Source of the DNA: an uncultured Sutterella sp.
GTDB lineage: Bacteria > Pseudomonadota > Gammaproteobacteria > Burkholderiales > Burkholderiaceae_F
Length of the DNA stretch: 14,489 nt
Assembly (NCBI GenBank): GCA_934249275.1
Contig: CAKQKT010000046.1
Coordinates: 1 to 14,489 of the forward strand
Reading direction: 5' to 3'
How positions within the stretch are numbered: position 1 is the stretch's first letter; the number at the start of each line of letters is the position of its first letter. The translations under genes were made by a program, and so were the position numbers. Positions 14,489-14,489 of this stretch are shown piece after piece. A model generated the notes under the pieces. That model worked only from the letters and a program-made list of their open reading frames with translations. It had not been told where the DNA came from and did not search any database.

Positions 14489-14489
14489 C

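Overview
The window is a densely packed, GC-rich stretch of bacterial chromosome. Gene content and order point to a betaproteobacterium of the order Burkholderiales. The evidence is a DUF2782 protein followed by a BPSS1780-type membrane protein divergent from polA, a soluble RnfB/RsxB-type protein directly upstream of nth, and ParC sequence of betaproteobacterial style. The degenerate PolA proofreading domain and general composition would suit a gut genus such as Sutterella or Parasutterella, but that is inference. No phage, CRISPR array or complete insertion sequence is visible.

Layout. Bases 2-64 are the tail of an unidentified + strand gene, separated from polA (- strand, 127-2967) by a shared bidirectional terminator. 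Divergent from polA is a two-gene + strand unit of unknown function (3284-4519): a secreted DUF2782 protein and a polytopic membrane protein. It converges on dinB (DNA polymerase IV, - strand) with a hairpin between. A redox and iron-sulfur block follows on the + strand: fdxA (7Fe-type ferredoxin), an intrinsic terminator, fpr (ferredoxin-NADP reductase), an rnfB/rsxB-like polyferredoxin, and nth (Fe-S endonuclease III). Next come a class I/II PLP aminotransferase and a 480-base intergenic region. The right part is - strand: parC (topoisomerase IV subunit A, cut by the window edge) followed downstream by a NarX/NarQ-type sensor kinase with no response regulator in view.

Most interesting element. 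The intergenic region 9777-10256 is not empty. On the - strand it carries a perfect 7-1-7 Fur-type operator (10092-10106), directly followed by an extended -10 promoter (10079-10087). About 180 bases later comes a strong intrinsic terminator with an eight-U tail (9892-9935). Between them lie two predicted stem-loops, one displaying an exact tandem duplication of an 11-mer in its loop, and no convincing ORF. This has the architecture of an iron-responsive, Fur-repressed small RNA of the RyhB/PrrF/NrrF functional class.

Other points of note. All the canonical 3'-5' exonuclease catalytic residues appear to be missing from PolA. An intrinsic terminator lies between ferredoxin and its likely reductase. 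The sensor kinase appears linked to parC rather than to a regulator.
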